NCBI GenBank assembly: GCA_046328125.1
Contig: JAXLXF010000005.1
Coordinates: 270,676 to 334,675 of the forward strand
Reading direction: 5' to 3'
Length of the DNA: 64,000 nt
Origin: JADZEM01 sp046328125
GTDB lineage: Bacteria > Chloroflexota > UBA6077 > JACCZL01
A program made the position numbers and the translations under genes. The notes beneath the pieces are model-generated. The model ran no database searches. It was given only the letters and a program-made list of their open reading frames with translations, and was not told where the DNA came from. Below, in pieces: positions 26,081 through 34,538 of this stretch (position 1 is its first letter; every line of letters starts with the position of its first letter).

Positions 26081-28453
26081 ATGACCGACATCGGATTTCC
26101 GGCCGACAGCTACACGCCGCACGGCTATCTCGCCAACCCGTTCGCCGTCGCCCACTCCTGGACCGACGGCGAGGGCGGCTGCCTGCGTACCACTCGCCAA
26201 CGGCTCGGACTGGGCTGGCAACTGCCGTGGGCGCTCCAGGCCCGGGCGAGCCTGGATCTAGTCGTCACGCTGGAGGGGCCGACCGGCCGCCTCGCCCGGC
26301 GCGTCGATTTCGCGCGGGTCGGGCTGGTCAGCCCCCACCACTCGGCACGCCTTCTGGTCTATCGCTGGGAGGCGTTCGGGCGGCGGTGGGAAGCGTCGTA
26401 CACGCTCGTGGACCGCGACACATTGGGGCTGGACGTCTCCTGGCAGCCCCTCGGCGATAGCCCCGCTGACGGGTCCGCCGGTCGTCCGGCGCGGCCGGGC
26501 GCCGGGGCGCTGACGCTCGGGATCGGGCTGGTCGGCTGGCGGCGCGCTGACCCGAGAGTCGAGACCCAGGCTCGGCCCCAGGTGGTGATCCCGCAGGAGC
26601 AGTCCTCGTTCTACGACGACGTCTCGCAGGTGCAGGACGAGGACGCGCCGCCGGGTGCCGTCGATCTGGGCGAGCCGTACGGGCGCTGGGAGCTGCTGGT
26701 GGGTGACGGGGCCGAGCTGGTCGCGGTGCGGGTGGCGTACGAGTCTGACGGCGAGGAGGCGGGCGAGCCGGCCGGGGCTGAAGCAACGGCGATGTCCCCT
26801 GACGCGGACCCGCCGACAGCCGAGCTGACCGCCGCGTTCCAGGTCGGGACAGCTCGCGAGGGCACGGTGCACGCCCTGGTCCGGCGGGCCAGTGGCGAGT
26901 CGCGGGTGGCCGTGGACGAGCTGGTCGGCGCGGCCCTGGCGCGTGCCCGAGAGGATGACGAACGCTTCTGGCAAGGCGCGGCTCGCCTGTCGGGCGACTG
27001 GCCGGACTCCTGGCGGCGCGGCTGGGTCTACGACGTGGAGACGACGCGGATGTGCGTCTACCCGGCCGGCGGAATCTTCACGGACGTCTGGCCGGCCTGG
27101 ATGGTCCAGTGGCCGCGCGCGGTGGTCGCCGAGGGCACGCTCGACATGGCGCGCCTGGCGTACGCCAGCCCGGACCTCGCGCAGCGGGCCACGCTGTCGC
27201 TGTTCCGTGACGCGAAGACGCCGAACGTGCCGTGCGTCTTCCAGCACGGCGAGCCGAACATGGTGGCGAAGGACGGCAGCATCTGCGGCACCTCGCCGGC
27301 CTGGTGCGTGCCGTTCTACAACCTGGAGCGCCTGTTCGCGCAAACGCTGGACCGCGAGTGGCTGGCCGCGATCTATCCGTATCTGGCGGCGTACGTCGTG
27401 TGGTGGCTGGCCGAGCGGACCGACGCCGACGGCTGGACCGTCTACAAGTGCACCTGGGAGGCCGGCGAGGACGACACCCCGCGTCTGGACCCCGAGCGGC
27501 GGGGCGACAACGTCGTCTCGGCGTTCGTGCGCCCGGTCGAGCTCCAGGCGACGATGGCGCTCTCGGCGGGGGTGCTTGCGCGGTTCGCGGCGGTGCTGGG
27601 CCGGACCGAGGACGTCAAGCGGTGGAGTGCCGTCGAAGGCAGGTACCAGGAGAAGACCCGCGAGCTGTGGGATCCCGAAGAGGGCCGGTTTCGAGACTGG
27701 GATGCGCGGGCTGAGCGGTTCCTGGCACCGGCCGGCGAGGCGAACTACTGGGGCATCGACCCGTGCCGGTACTCGGCGCTGGCGTTCACCCCGCTGCTGG
27801 CTGGCCTCGGCGATGACGCGACGCGCGCCGGCCTGCGCCGCGAGCTCCAGCAGTACGACGGTCCGCCCTGGACGCTCTGGGCCTCGTGGAGCTACGTGGT
27901 GCTGGAGGCTGCTCCGTTGACGGGGGACGGGGACTTCGCGGGGCGGGTGGCGGCTGAGATCGTCGGGCGGGTGTACGACGAGCTGGACGCCCGCGAGCCG
28001 GGCGGCCCGACCCACCCGATTCCCGGCGTCTCGCGCGAATACTGGCCGCTCGATCTCTCGACCTGGGCCTCGTGCGAGGGGTACGGTTGGGGCGCCAACA
28101 CGGCGTCGCTGCTGGTCCGGCAGGTGTTCGGCTTCGTGGAAGGGCCGTACGCAGATCCTGAGACGCCGCTGACGTTCGTGCTCCGGCCGAGCCTGCCCGA
28201 GACGCTGCTGGTCCCCGGCCGCGAGTATCGCCTGGAGAACGTCCCGTATCGCGGCGCCCGGCTGTCGCTGGGGTACCGCGTGGGCGCCGACGGGCAGTTG
28301 ACGCTGTTGGTCTCGGCAGACGGTCCGACGCGCTGTCGGGTCACGGAGAAAGCACCTGGCGAGCAAGTCGCGGAGGTCGGCGCCAGCGAGCGGCACGAGA
28401 TGGCCGGCCGGAACGGCGGCGAGTACGTCGTGGAGCTTTGGCCCGCGCCCTGA
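26081..28453 (+). CDS. six-hairpin glycosidase, GH63/MGH1-like
   Basis: A 790-residue glycoside hydrolase. The N-terminal ~300 residues are a beta-sandwich domain and the C-terminal part is an (alpha/alpha)6 barrel of the GH63/GH37 superfamily. Recognisable blocks are DVWPAWMVQWPRAVVAEGTL, VFQHGEPNMVAKDGSICGTSPAW, YLAAYVVWWLAERTDADGW and CTWEAGEDDTPRLDPE, the last resembling the W-E-S-G-x-D-N substrate-site motif of GH63 enzymes. No signal peptide is seen, so it is probably cytoplasmic and acts on a small oligosaccharide or compatible-solute glycoside. The substrate is not predictable. ATG 26081 fits the conserved start; the frame opens earlier at 25949. Confidence 0.75.
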   Translation: MTDIGFPADSYTPHGYLANPFAVAHSWTDGEGGCLRTTRQRLGLGWQLPWALQARASLDLVVTLEGPTGRLARRVDFARVGLVSPHHSARLLVYRWEAFGRRWEASYTLVDRDTLGLDVSWQPLGDSPADGSAGRPARPGAGALTLGIGLVGWRRADPRVETQARPQVVIPQEQSSFYDDVSQVQDEDAPPGAVDLGEPYGRWELLVGDGAELVAVRVAYESDGEEAGEPAGAEATAMSPDADPPTAELTAAFQVGTAREGTVHALVRRASGESRVAVDELVGAALARAREDDERFWQGAARLSGDWPDSWRRGWVYDVETTRMCVYPAGGIFTDVWPAWMVQWPRAVVAEGTLDMARLAYASPDLAQRATLSLFRDAKTPNVPCVFQHGEPNMVAKDGSICGTSPAWCVPFYNLERLFAQTLDREWLAAIYPYLAAYVVWWLAERTDADGWTVYKCTWEAGEDDTPRLDPERRGDNVVSAFVRPVELQATMALSAGVLARFAAVLGRTEDVKRWSAVEGRYQEKTRELWDPEEGRFRDWDARAERFLAPAGEANYWGIDPCRYSALAFTPLLAGLGDDATRAGLRRELQQYDGPPWTLWASWSYVVLEAAPLTGDGDFAGRVAAEIVGRVYDELDAREPGGPTHPIPGVSREYWPLDLSTWASCEGYGWGANTASLLVRQVFGFVEGPYADPETPLTFVLRPSLPETLLVPGREYRLENVPYRGARLSLGYRVGADGQLTLLVSADGPTRCRVTEKAPGEQVAEVGASERHEMAGRNGGEYVVELWPAP

Positions 28454-28478
28454 GGGTCTTCAGGCGCGGCGACGACAG

Positions 28479-29624
28479 TCAGCGTGGGCCGACGATGCTC
28501 TTGGCGCGCTGCACGAACGTCGTGTCTGCGAGTCGGGCCGGCTCCGGCTTCGGGTCGGGGAGGGCGTCAACCTCCCCGAGCAGCTCGACCACGCCGCGCA
28601 CGCCGCCCTGGTCGATGTCGCCCTCGTGGGGAATCGCGTCGATCCGCTCGACATACTGCTCGTAGACCAGGGTCGCCTCGATCGTGTTCACCCCGAGCGA
28701 GCGTGCCATCTCGTCGATGGCGGCCTTCTTGTTCGCCGGGTTGGTGATCCAGCGCTCGGCCATGATGACGGCTCTGACGAAGCGCGTGACCAGCTCCTCG
28801 TTCTGGCGCGCCCACTCCGGCCGGACCACGAGCCCTTCGGCCTGGAAGTCGCGCGCCACTTCGAGTCCCTCCAGAAGGACCGTGAACCCGGCGCCCTTGA
28901 GGCGGCCCGCGCGCGGCGGATCGACCAGCGACGCGCCGACGGTGCCGTTGGCGACTGCGGCGCCGACCACGCCAGGGTCCGGAAAGGCGATCACCGGTAT
29001 CTCGCCCTTGGGGAGCTTCTTCACTTCCAGGATGCGCTTGACGATGGCCGCCGACGCGCTCTTGGCGTCCAGGTGGCCGATCGGCTTTCCCTTGAGCGCG
29101 TTGAAGTCCGGGACGTCACGGGCGGCGACGAGCGTCAGGTTCGCCTTGTTGACGAGGCCGGCGATCATGATGAGCGCCTGGCCGTTCTTCGCGTTCTGGA
29201 CCAGCCGGTCGGTCGCCAGCACCGCGACGTCGCGCTCTTTCTTGTCCACGTCCTCGGCGATGGCGGCTGAGCCCGGATCGGACTCCTTGCGGTCCAGCGT
29301 GATGTTCATGGCCGACATGAAGCCCTGGCGGTCGGCGACGTCCACGATCCAGCCGCCGAGCGACGACGACGTGCCGAGCTTGACGACGGACTTCGGGACG
29401 GCGGTTGGCGAGGGCGACGGGGACGGCGAGGGCGACGCGGTCGGCGGCTGTGGCGGCGCCGGCTGGCCGGGCTGGGCGCTGGTGGGGGCTGGCCCTCCTG
29501 GCGCGGTCGTGGCGACGCCGGCCGGCTGGCCGGCAGTTGGGGTAGGCGGTCTGAGCACCGGCACCATGTCGCAGCCGACGACGAGTAGCACCGACAGCAT
29601 CAGCCAGCGAGTCAGCTTCAGCAC
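28479..29624 (-). CDS. ABC transporter substrate-binding lipoprotein (NMT1/TauA-like)
   Basis: A 381-residue lipoprotein of the NitT/TauT substrate-binding family. GTG 29624 is selected because GGGGAG stands seven bases upstream and the lipobox LLVVGC (Cys18) then falls in the normal position; a longer frame runs to 29720. A low-complexity Pro/Thr/Ser linker with an (SP)n run covers about residues 25-75. Two lobes follow, with GTSSSLGGWIVDVADRQGF, VAVLATDRLVQNAKNG and FVRAVIMAERWI. The ligand is a small organic compound of unknown type. No permease or ATPase gene lies next to it, so the rest of the transporter must be elsewhere. Confidence 0.78.
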   Translation of the reverse strand: MLKLTRWLMLSVLLVVGCDMVPVLRPPTPTAGQPAGVATTAPGGPAPTSAQPGQPAPPQPPTASPSPSPSPSPTAVPKSVVKLGTSSSLGGWIVDVADRQGFMSAMNITLDRKESDPGSAAIAEDVDKKERDVAVLATDRLVQNAKNGQALIMIAGLVNKANLTLVAARDVPDFNALKGKPIGHLDAKSASAAIVKRILEVKKLPKGEIPVIAFPDPGVVGAAVANGTVGASLVDPPRAGRLKGAGFTVLLEGLEVARDFQAEGLVVRPEWARQNEELVTRFVRAVIMAERWITNPANKKAAIDEMARSLGVNTIEATLVYEQYVERIDAIPHEGDIDQGGVRGVVELLGEVDALPDPKPEPARLADTTFVQRAKSIVGPR

Positions 29625-29780
29625 GATCCACTCCCCGATGGGATGGGGCGCGCCGCCCGCGCCGCGAAGCAGGCTGGCCGGGCGGCGCCTCCGAGGGTAG
29701 CACGTCCCGGCGAACGGCAACCCGCACGTGGGGCGTGAAACGGGCAGAGATCGCTGTTGTCACTTCTGCGATCGGCGCGA

Positions 29781-30449
29781 TCAGCGGCCGGCGCCCGTAC
29801 CGAGCCGCTCCGGATCGTCCACGCCGATCAGCGCGTTCCAGAGCTGATAGTCGACGGCGTGCTTGGCGACGTACCGATGCTCGGGGCCGGCCTCCATATT
29901 GCCGAGCGCCTTGATCTCGCCCCGCGCCGGATCGTTCAGGTCGAGGTAGACGGCCCCTTGCTCCAGGCGCGTGCCGCGTGGCAGGACCGGCAGCTGCTTC
30001 AGGTCGGCGTCTGACAGGCCGTGCCACGTCTGGTGAACGTCCTTCATGTCGTATGCAGACGGGCCGCGCTCGCCGGCTCGGTGGAGACCGTGGTTCTGGC
30101 CGGCTGTCGGATCGGGGTTGAGGTCCGCTCGGTAGCGCTCCGGGTGCTGGTCGCCTGGAAGCACCACGCGATCTGGCGTCCCGCGTACCTGCTCGTCCAC
30201 CGGGCCGCGCTCGTCCGGCGACCGTCCCTGATCGCGGCGAGACGGTGGATCGGCGCGGTCCGATTTCCACTCGTTGCGGTCGGCTTGCGCCGGACGATTC
30301 GGATCGCGATGCTCGCGGGCGTCGCGTTCGTACGACTCCTGTTTCTTGGGCGAGCCTGTGGTGATCGTCTGGCTCCGGTCCGGGTGGTTGTGACCGTGTG
30401 ACTTCGTCTGGTCGAACGCGTCGTTCTTGTGCTGTCCTTGCTTTGGCAT
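29781..30449 (-). CDS. conserved hydrophilic hypothetical protein
   Basis: A 222-residue protein without signal peptide or membrane segment. The first ~120 residues are extremely hydrophilic and probably disordered (rich in Asp, Arg, Gln, His, Pro). They begin MPKQGQHKNDAFDQTKSHGH, which I recall from uncharacterised Chloroflexota proteins. The C-terminal ~100 residues look folded (LSDADLKQLPVLPRG, GAVYLDLNDPARGEIKALG, ALIGVDDPERLG). The start has an AAGGGAT-type site upstream. Function is unknown; a stress-related intrinsically disordered protein is one guess. Confidence 0.6.
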   Translation of the reverse strand: MPKQGQHKNDAFDQTKSHGHNHPDRSQTITTGSPKKQESYERDAREHRDPNRPAQADRNEWKSDRADPPSRRDQGRSPDERGPVDEQVRGTPDRVVLPGDQHPERYRADLNPDPTAGQNHGLHRAGERGPSAYDMKDVHQTWHGLSDADLKQLPVLPRGTRLEQGAVYLDLNDPARGEIKALGNMEAGPEHRYVAKHAVDYQLWNALIGVDDPERLGTGAGR

Positions 30450-30586
30450 GGCGGGTCATCCCTTCGAGCCGCTGTCTTCTCCTCTGAGGATGGCGCGCAG
30501 AATCCATGCCCCCGGCGGGTGGAACGCTGCCCGACGAGCAGCCGACAGGAGGTCTGCCGTCGCAATTCTCGACCGCTGGCAATGCG

Positions 30587-31228
30587 TCAGAGCGTCAGCA
30601 GGCCGCGCCGGGCGGCGAGGTGGACGGCCTCGGTGCGGCTCTCGGCGCCCAGCTTGGCAAGGATCGCCGCGACGTGGAACTTGACGGTGTGGTCGCTGAT
30701 GCTGAGGCGCTGGGAGATCGCCTTGTTGGTCAGGCCGATGGCGACGAGCGTCAGCACCTCGCGCTCGCGGGTCGTCAGGTCGTCCGGGTCGCCGCGGTCG
30801 GGCAGCGGCCCGGCGACGCGATTGCCCAGGGTCTGCTCGGAAAGCTCCGGGTCGAGCACGATCAGGCCGGCCGCGACCGCGTGGAGGGCCGCCACGATGC
30901 GCTCTCGTCCGGCGTCGCGTGGGAGAAACGCCCACGCGAATGACGGGCGGGACAGCGCCAGCGAGCCGGCCGCATCGGTCGGCCCGAGGACGACCAGTCC
31001 CGGCCCGAGTCCCTCCAGCATCGCCACCGTGTTGTCTATCGACTCGGCGGACGCTGCATCCAGCAAGACCACGTCAGTATCGTCGTCGAGACTCGCCAGT
31101 GCCCGGCCGTTCAGGTCGGAAGCTTCGCCGACGACCTGAAGGCCAGGATCGGACGCCAGCAGCGCGGCGAGGCCGGCCCGGACCGTGGTCAGGGCCGAGA
31201 AGACGACGACCGCGACGGGATCACTCAT
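30587..31228 (-). CDS. NarL/LuxR-type response regulator with atypical receiver
   Basis: A 213-residue DNA-binding regulator. The C-terminal helix-turn-helix is clear (LTTREREVLTLVAIGLTNKAISQRLSISDHTVKFHV). The N-terminal receiver-like domain has a possible phospho-Asp in DVVLLDAAS. It lacks the acidic pair after strand 1 (VVVFSALTTVRAG) and the conserved Lys after strand 5 (AWAFLPRDAG). It may respond to a ligand or protein rather than phosphorylation. It lies in the same orientation as two Deg-type proteases, ten bases downstream of one of them, so it is likely co-transcribed with them. Confidence 0.8.
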   Translation of the reverse strand: MSDPVAVVVFSALTTVRAGLAALLASDPGLQVVGEASDLNGRALASLDDDTDVVLLDAASAESIDNTVAMLEGLGPGLVVLGPTDAAGSLALSRPSFAWAFLPRDAGRERIVAALHAVAAGLIVLDPELSEQTLGNRVAGPLPDRGDPDDLTTREREVLTLVAIGLTNKAISQRLSISDHTVKFHVAAILAKLGAESRTEAVHLAARRGLLTL

Positions 31229-31238
31229 CCGGCGTGGC

Positions 31239-31826
31239 TCAGGCGGCGGCTCGGGCCACGACCGCCCGCACCAGCCCCTCGGCGAGCCGGCTGGGGACGG
31301 CCAGGGCCAGGCCGCCGCCGATCATGGCGTTGATGCCGATGACGAGGCCGTTGGCGTCCACCAGCGGGCCGCCCGAATTGCCCGGCCCGAGCGTCACGTC
31401 AGCCCGGATCAGTGGGCGCTCGAAGCCGTCTCCTTGCCCGGCGGTCGTGGCGATGATGCCGAGCGCCACGATGTGGCGCATCCCGAACGGATGCCCGATC
31501 GCGAGCGCCAGCTCGCCGGGCCGCGGCGGCGTGGTGCGCGGCGTCATAGCTCGCAAGCCGGACGCGTTGACGCCGACGACCGCCAGGTCGTTGCCGATGT
31601 CGCGGGCGATGACGTAACCCTGAAGCGACCGTCCATCTTGAAGATGGATCTCGGTCCGGTCTGACGGCACGACGTGGTGGTTGGTCACGATCAGCCCGTC
31701 AGACCGCCAGATCGTGCCGGCCCCGACGCCGTTGCCGGATCGAATCTCGACCACGGACGGCGCGACTCGCTGCGCGAGATCGGCGACGGCGCGGTCGAGG
31801 CCAGAAAGCTGTTGCTGCGCACCCAT
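31239..31826 (-). CDS. trypsin-like Deg-family serine protease without PDZ or signal peptide
   Basis: A 195-residue S1C protease with an intact catalytic triad: His51 in VTNHHVV, Asp80 in IGNDLAV and Ser151 in GPGNSGGP. There is no signal peptide, membrane anchor or PDZ domain, so it should be a minimal cytoplasmic protease. It stands between a second Deg-like protease gene (31 bases upstream) and the LuxR-type regulator gene, all in one direction. Its partner and substrate are unknown. Confidence 0.85.
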   Translation of the reverse strand: MGAQQQLSGLDRAVADLAQRVAPSVVEIRSGNGVGAGTIWRSDGLIVTNHHVVPSDRTEIHLQDGRSLQGYVIARDIGNDLAVVGVNASGLRAMTPRTTPPRPGELALAIGHPFGMRHIVALGIIATTAGQGDGFERPLIRADVTLGPGNSGGPLVDANGLVIGINAMIGGGLALAVPSRLAEGLVRAVVARAAA

Positions 31827-31857
31827 GCCAGGCGCTCCTCTGAGAGATGAGAGCGGG

Positions 31858-32790
31858 TCAGGCCCGCTCGCCGACAGTCAGTGTGAGATCGCGTGGCTCG
31901 CCGCCGCGCAGGATTCGCAAGCTGACCTGCTGCCCCACCCGGTCCGACCCGAGCAGGTCGCGTAGCTCGCCAGGCTCTCGGACCGGGTCGCCGCCGAACG
32001 AGACGATCACGTCGCCAAGCAGCAGGCCGGCCTGCTCGGCCGGGCCGCCAGCCTCGACGGTGACCACCAGCAGACCGGTCTCCTGGTCGGTCAGGCCGGC
32101 CCGCTGACGCAGAGCCTCCGGCAGTTGGACCGGCTGGCTCCCGATGCCCACGAACCCGCGCCGGACCCGGCCGTGCGCCCCGAGCGCCGCAGCCGTCCGC
32201 TCGACGGTTGCGAGAGGAATGATGACGCCGCTGCCGCGCCCGCCGCGAAATCGAGAGGTCGCCAGGCCGAGTGCCTCGCCGCTGGCTGCGATCAGCGGCG
32301 CACCGGAGAAGCCCGGGTAGAAGGTGGCGTCGGTCGCAATCAGTCCTTCGAGGGTGCCGCCCCGACGGGTCCGAATCGGGCCGCTGATCGCGCTCACCGT
32401 GCCGAGACTGGCCATCAGCTCTGGTCCTGGCCGGGCCACGATCAGCGTCAGGCTGCCGACGCGCGCCGCCATGCCGCGCGCGATTGGCGTCAGGCCCTCC
32501 GCGTCGGCCTTCAGCAGTGCCAGGTCGCTGCTCGGGTCACGCCCGATCAGCCGTGCGCGGACGCTCCTGCCGTCCGGCAGTCCAACCTGGAGGGCGTCGT
32601 CACGCTCCAGGACGTGGTCCGCGGTGACGATCGAGCCGTCAGCGGACCAGACCATGCCGCTGGCCGACTGGCGATGGCGCCCGTCCACCCGCACGATGCT
32701 CCGGCCAGCTGACGCGACCGCGTCGGCCAGCGCGTCCGAGAACGCCGCGAGGGTGAAACTGCCGGGGGCGCCCGAGGTGTGCTCTGTCAT
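31858..32790 (-). CDS. Deg/HtrA-like serine protease with C-terminal PDZ domain, cytoplasmic
   Basis: A 310-residue protease-PDZ protein. The triad is His59 (VTADHVL), Asp89 (SSDLALL) and Ser162 in a modified GFSGAP motif instead of GNSGGP. The PDZ domain covers about residues 215-305 (FVGIGSQPVQLP, GGPAEQAGLLLGDVIVSFGG). No signal peptide or transmembrane helix is present, unlike typical periplasmic HtrA. ATG 32790 is preferred over the longer frame because AAGGAG precedes it. It heads a likely three-gene unit with a second small protease and a LuxR-type regulator. Confidence 0.85.
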   Translation of the reverse strand: MTEHTSGAPGSFTLAAFSDALADAVASAGRSIVRVDGRHRQSASGMVWSADGSIVTADHVLERDDALQVGLPDGRSVRARLIGRDPSSDLALLKADAEGLTPIARGMAARVGSLTLIVARPGPELMASLGTVSAISGPIRTRRGGTLEGLIATDATFYPGFSGAPLIAASGEALGLATSRFRGGRGSGVIIPLATVERTAAALGAHGRVRRGFVGIGSQPVQLPEALRQRAGLTDQETGLLVVTVEAGGPAEQAGLLLGDVIVSFGGDPVREPGELRDLLGSDRVGQQVSLRILRGGEPRDLTLTVGERA

Positions 32791-33003
32791 GTCCTCGTCT
32801 CCTTGGTGCGCGTCGTGGTGACGCGCACATCTTGAGGACACTGTATGGCGGCCAGCAGGATCCGCACATCAGCCGTTGGAGCGGCTTCGATCCTGGCCAT
32901 TCGGCTAGGTCGAGAAGGCCATGCCGCGAGCGGCACGTCTCCTGCGATGGGGCGCCTTGACCGAACGTGCGCGCGGTGGCGAGCATGGGTTGGGGATCGT
33001 GCG

Positions 33004-33564
33004 GTGGAGCGGATCGCGGTGAATCAACTGGTGTCGCATCTGATCGGCGTCGATTGGGGGCAGCTCTTCAGTCTTGACACCCCGCTGCTCGAGATCGTCG
33101 CGCGAGGCTCCGTGGTCTACCTGACCCTGTTCTTCTTGCTGAGGCTGGTGCTCAGACGGGAGGCCGCTGGGCTGGGGATCACCGATCTTCTGGTGATCGT
33201 CTTGATCGCGGACGCCGTTCAGAACGCTATGGCTGGCGACTATCACTCGATCACCGATGGCCTGCTCCTCGGGAGCACGATCATCTTCTGGAGCTTCGCG
33301 CTTGACTGGCTCGCCTACCATTGGGCTCCGTTTGGACGGTTTACCCACCCACCGCCATTGCGGTTGGTCAAGGACGGCAAACTGCTCCGCGCGAACCTGC
33401 GCAAGGAGCTGCTCACCGAAGATGACGTGATGGCCGAAGTGCGCCAGCAGGGGATCGAAGACTTGAGTGCCGTGGAGGCTGTCTTTCTAGAGTTCGACGG
33501 CCGGATGAGCATCGTCCAATGCGACGGCGACTCCCGCCGGAAGCCGGAGCGCCGGGTCGCCTGA
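33004..33564 (+). CDS. YetF/DUF421 family membrane protein
   Basis: A membrane protein of the YetF type, about 186 residues from GTG 33004. Two or three helices (IVARGSVVYLTLFFLLRLVL, LLLGSTIIFWSFALDWLAY) are followed by the soluble YetF domain (PPLRLVKDGKLLRANLRKELL, VMAEVRQQGIEDLSAVEAV, LEFDGRMSIV). The LGITDLLVIVLIADAVQNAM block is characteristic. The start is uncertain: GTG 33004 and GTG 33019 both have partial ribosome-binding sites, and the frame is open back to 32845. Function of the family is poorly known. Confidence 0.78.
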   Translation: MERIAVNQLVSHLIGVDWGQLFSLDTPLLEIVARGSVVYLTLFFLLRLVLRREAAGLGITDLLVIVLIADAVQNAMAGDYHSITDGLLLGSTIIFWSFALDWLAYHWAPFGRFTHPPPLRLVKDGKLLRANLRKELLTEDDVMAEVRQQGIEDLSAVEAVFLEFDGRMSIVQCDGDSRRKPERRVA

Positions 33565-33574
33565 CGGCTCGCGG

Positions 33575-33778
33575 TCAGCCGCCGCCGACCATCCGCACGA
33601 TCTCCAGCTGGTCGCCCTCGGCGATGGGCGTCTCGGCGAAGCGGGTCCGCTTCACGATGTCGCCGTTGCGCTCGACGGCCACGATGCGTGGATCGACGCC
33701 GATCTGCTCCAGCAGCGCGAGGAGCGACGCCGGCTGCTCGACGTCTCGTGGCTTGCCATTGACGGTCAGGTGGATCAT
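33575..33778 (-). CDS. thiS: sulfur carrier protein ThiS
   Basis: A 67-residue beta-grasp protein that carries sulfur as a C-terminal thiocarboxylate for thiazole formation. It starts IHLTVNGKPRDV and ends RMVGGG, giving the required terminal Gly-Gly. LEIVRMVGGG and IVAVERNGDIV are typical. It is the third gene of the thiG-thiE-thiS operon, 94 bases after the ThiE-like gene, under the TPP riboswitch upstream of thiG. Confidence 0.9.
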   Translation of the reverse strand: MIHLTVNGKPRDVEQPASLLALLEQIGVDPRIVAVERNGDIVKRTRFAETPIAEGDQLEIVRMVGGG

Positions 33779-33872
33779 CAGCTCTCTGTCCTGAATCTCT
33801 GAGCGCGGCCCGGAGCGCCGGTGGAATGGCTCCCTGGCGCGACAACGCGGCCAGGATGGCCGCGCTTCCGTG

Positions 33873-34538
33873 CTAGTGGCGTTTGTGGAGCGGCGCGGTC
33901 GGCCAGGCGTCCTGGACGGCTGCCACCAGCCGCCTGGCCGCGTCGCGCGGGTCGGGCGCCATCGTGATGGTGGAGATGGCCGCCACGCCGCTGGCGCCGG
34001 CCGCGATGACCTGGGTTGCGTTGGCCGGGGTGATCCCGCCGATCCCGATCAGCGGCGCCGTACAGATCGCGGCGACCTTCCGCATCAGGCTCGGGCCGGC
34101 CGGCGCCTGGCCGGGGTGCGACCGTGAGGCGAACATGGTGCCGACCACCAGCAGGTCGGCGCCGTCCTGGATCGCCTGCGCGGCGTGGGCGACGTCGTGG
34201 ACTGAGCGGCCGATCACCAGATCCGGTGCGAGCTTGCGCGCGACCTCCGTTGGGAGCGACGTTCCGCCCAGCTCGACGCCGTGGGCGCCGGCCGCCAGCG
34301 CCACGTCTACGCGGTCGTTGACCAGTAGCAGCGCCTGCGTCCCGACGATCTGGCGCAGCCGCAACGAGAGCCCGTACAGGTCGCCGGCCGAGAGGTCCTT
34401 CTCTCGCAGTTGGACGACGTTGACGCCGCCTTCGACCGCTGCTTCCACAACGTCTTCGAGGCGGCGCTCGCCGCAGGCCGTCCGATCGGTCACCAGCATC
34501 ACGATCGGGAGAGGAAGGACCGGCCGCGCAGTTGTCAC
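33873..34538 (-). CDS. ThiE/TenI family protein in the thi operon
   Basis: A 221-residue TIM-barrel protein of the thiamine phosphate synthase/thiazole tautomerase superfamily. VVQLREKD and LLVNDRVDVALAAGAHGVELGG are ThiE-like. The pyrophosphate-region motif reads GTMFASRSHPG in place of the usual PTxTKxD-like segment, and the HLGQ motif is ELGG. These changes move it toward TenI, which aromatises the thiazole. It overlaps thiG by four bases (ATGA-type coupling). With a canonical thiE elsewhere in the window, a TenI role is plausible. Both readings are inference. Confidence 0.8.
   Translation of the reverse strand: MTTARPVLPLPIVMLVTDRTACGERRLEDVVEAAVEGGVNVVQLREKDLSAGDLYGLSLRLRQIVGTQALLLVNDRVDVALAAGAHGVELGGTSLPTEVARKLAPDLVIGRSVHDVAHAAQAIQDGADLLVVGTMFASRSHPGQAPAGPSLMRKVAAICTAPLIGIGGITPANATQVIAAGASGVAAISTITMAPDPRDAARRLVAAVQDAWPTAPLHKRH

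Noticed and set aside
30021..30401. 126-codon hydrophobic plus-strand frame
   Set aside because: Antisense to the better supported hydrophilic conserved protein; composition follows from the opposite strand.
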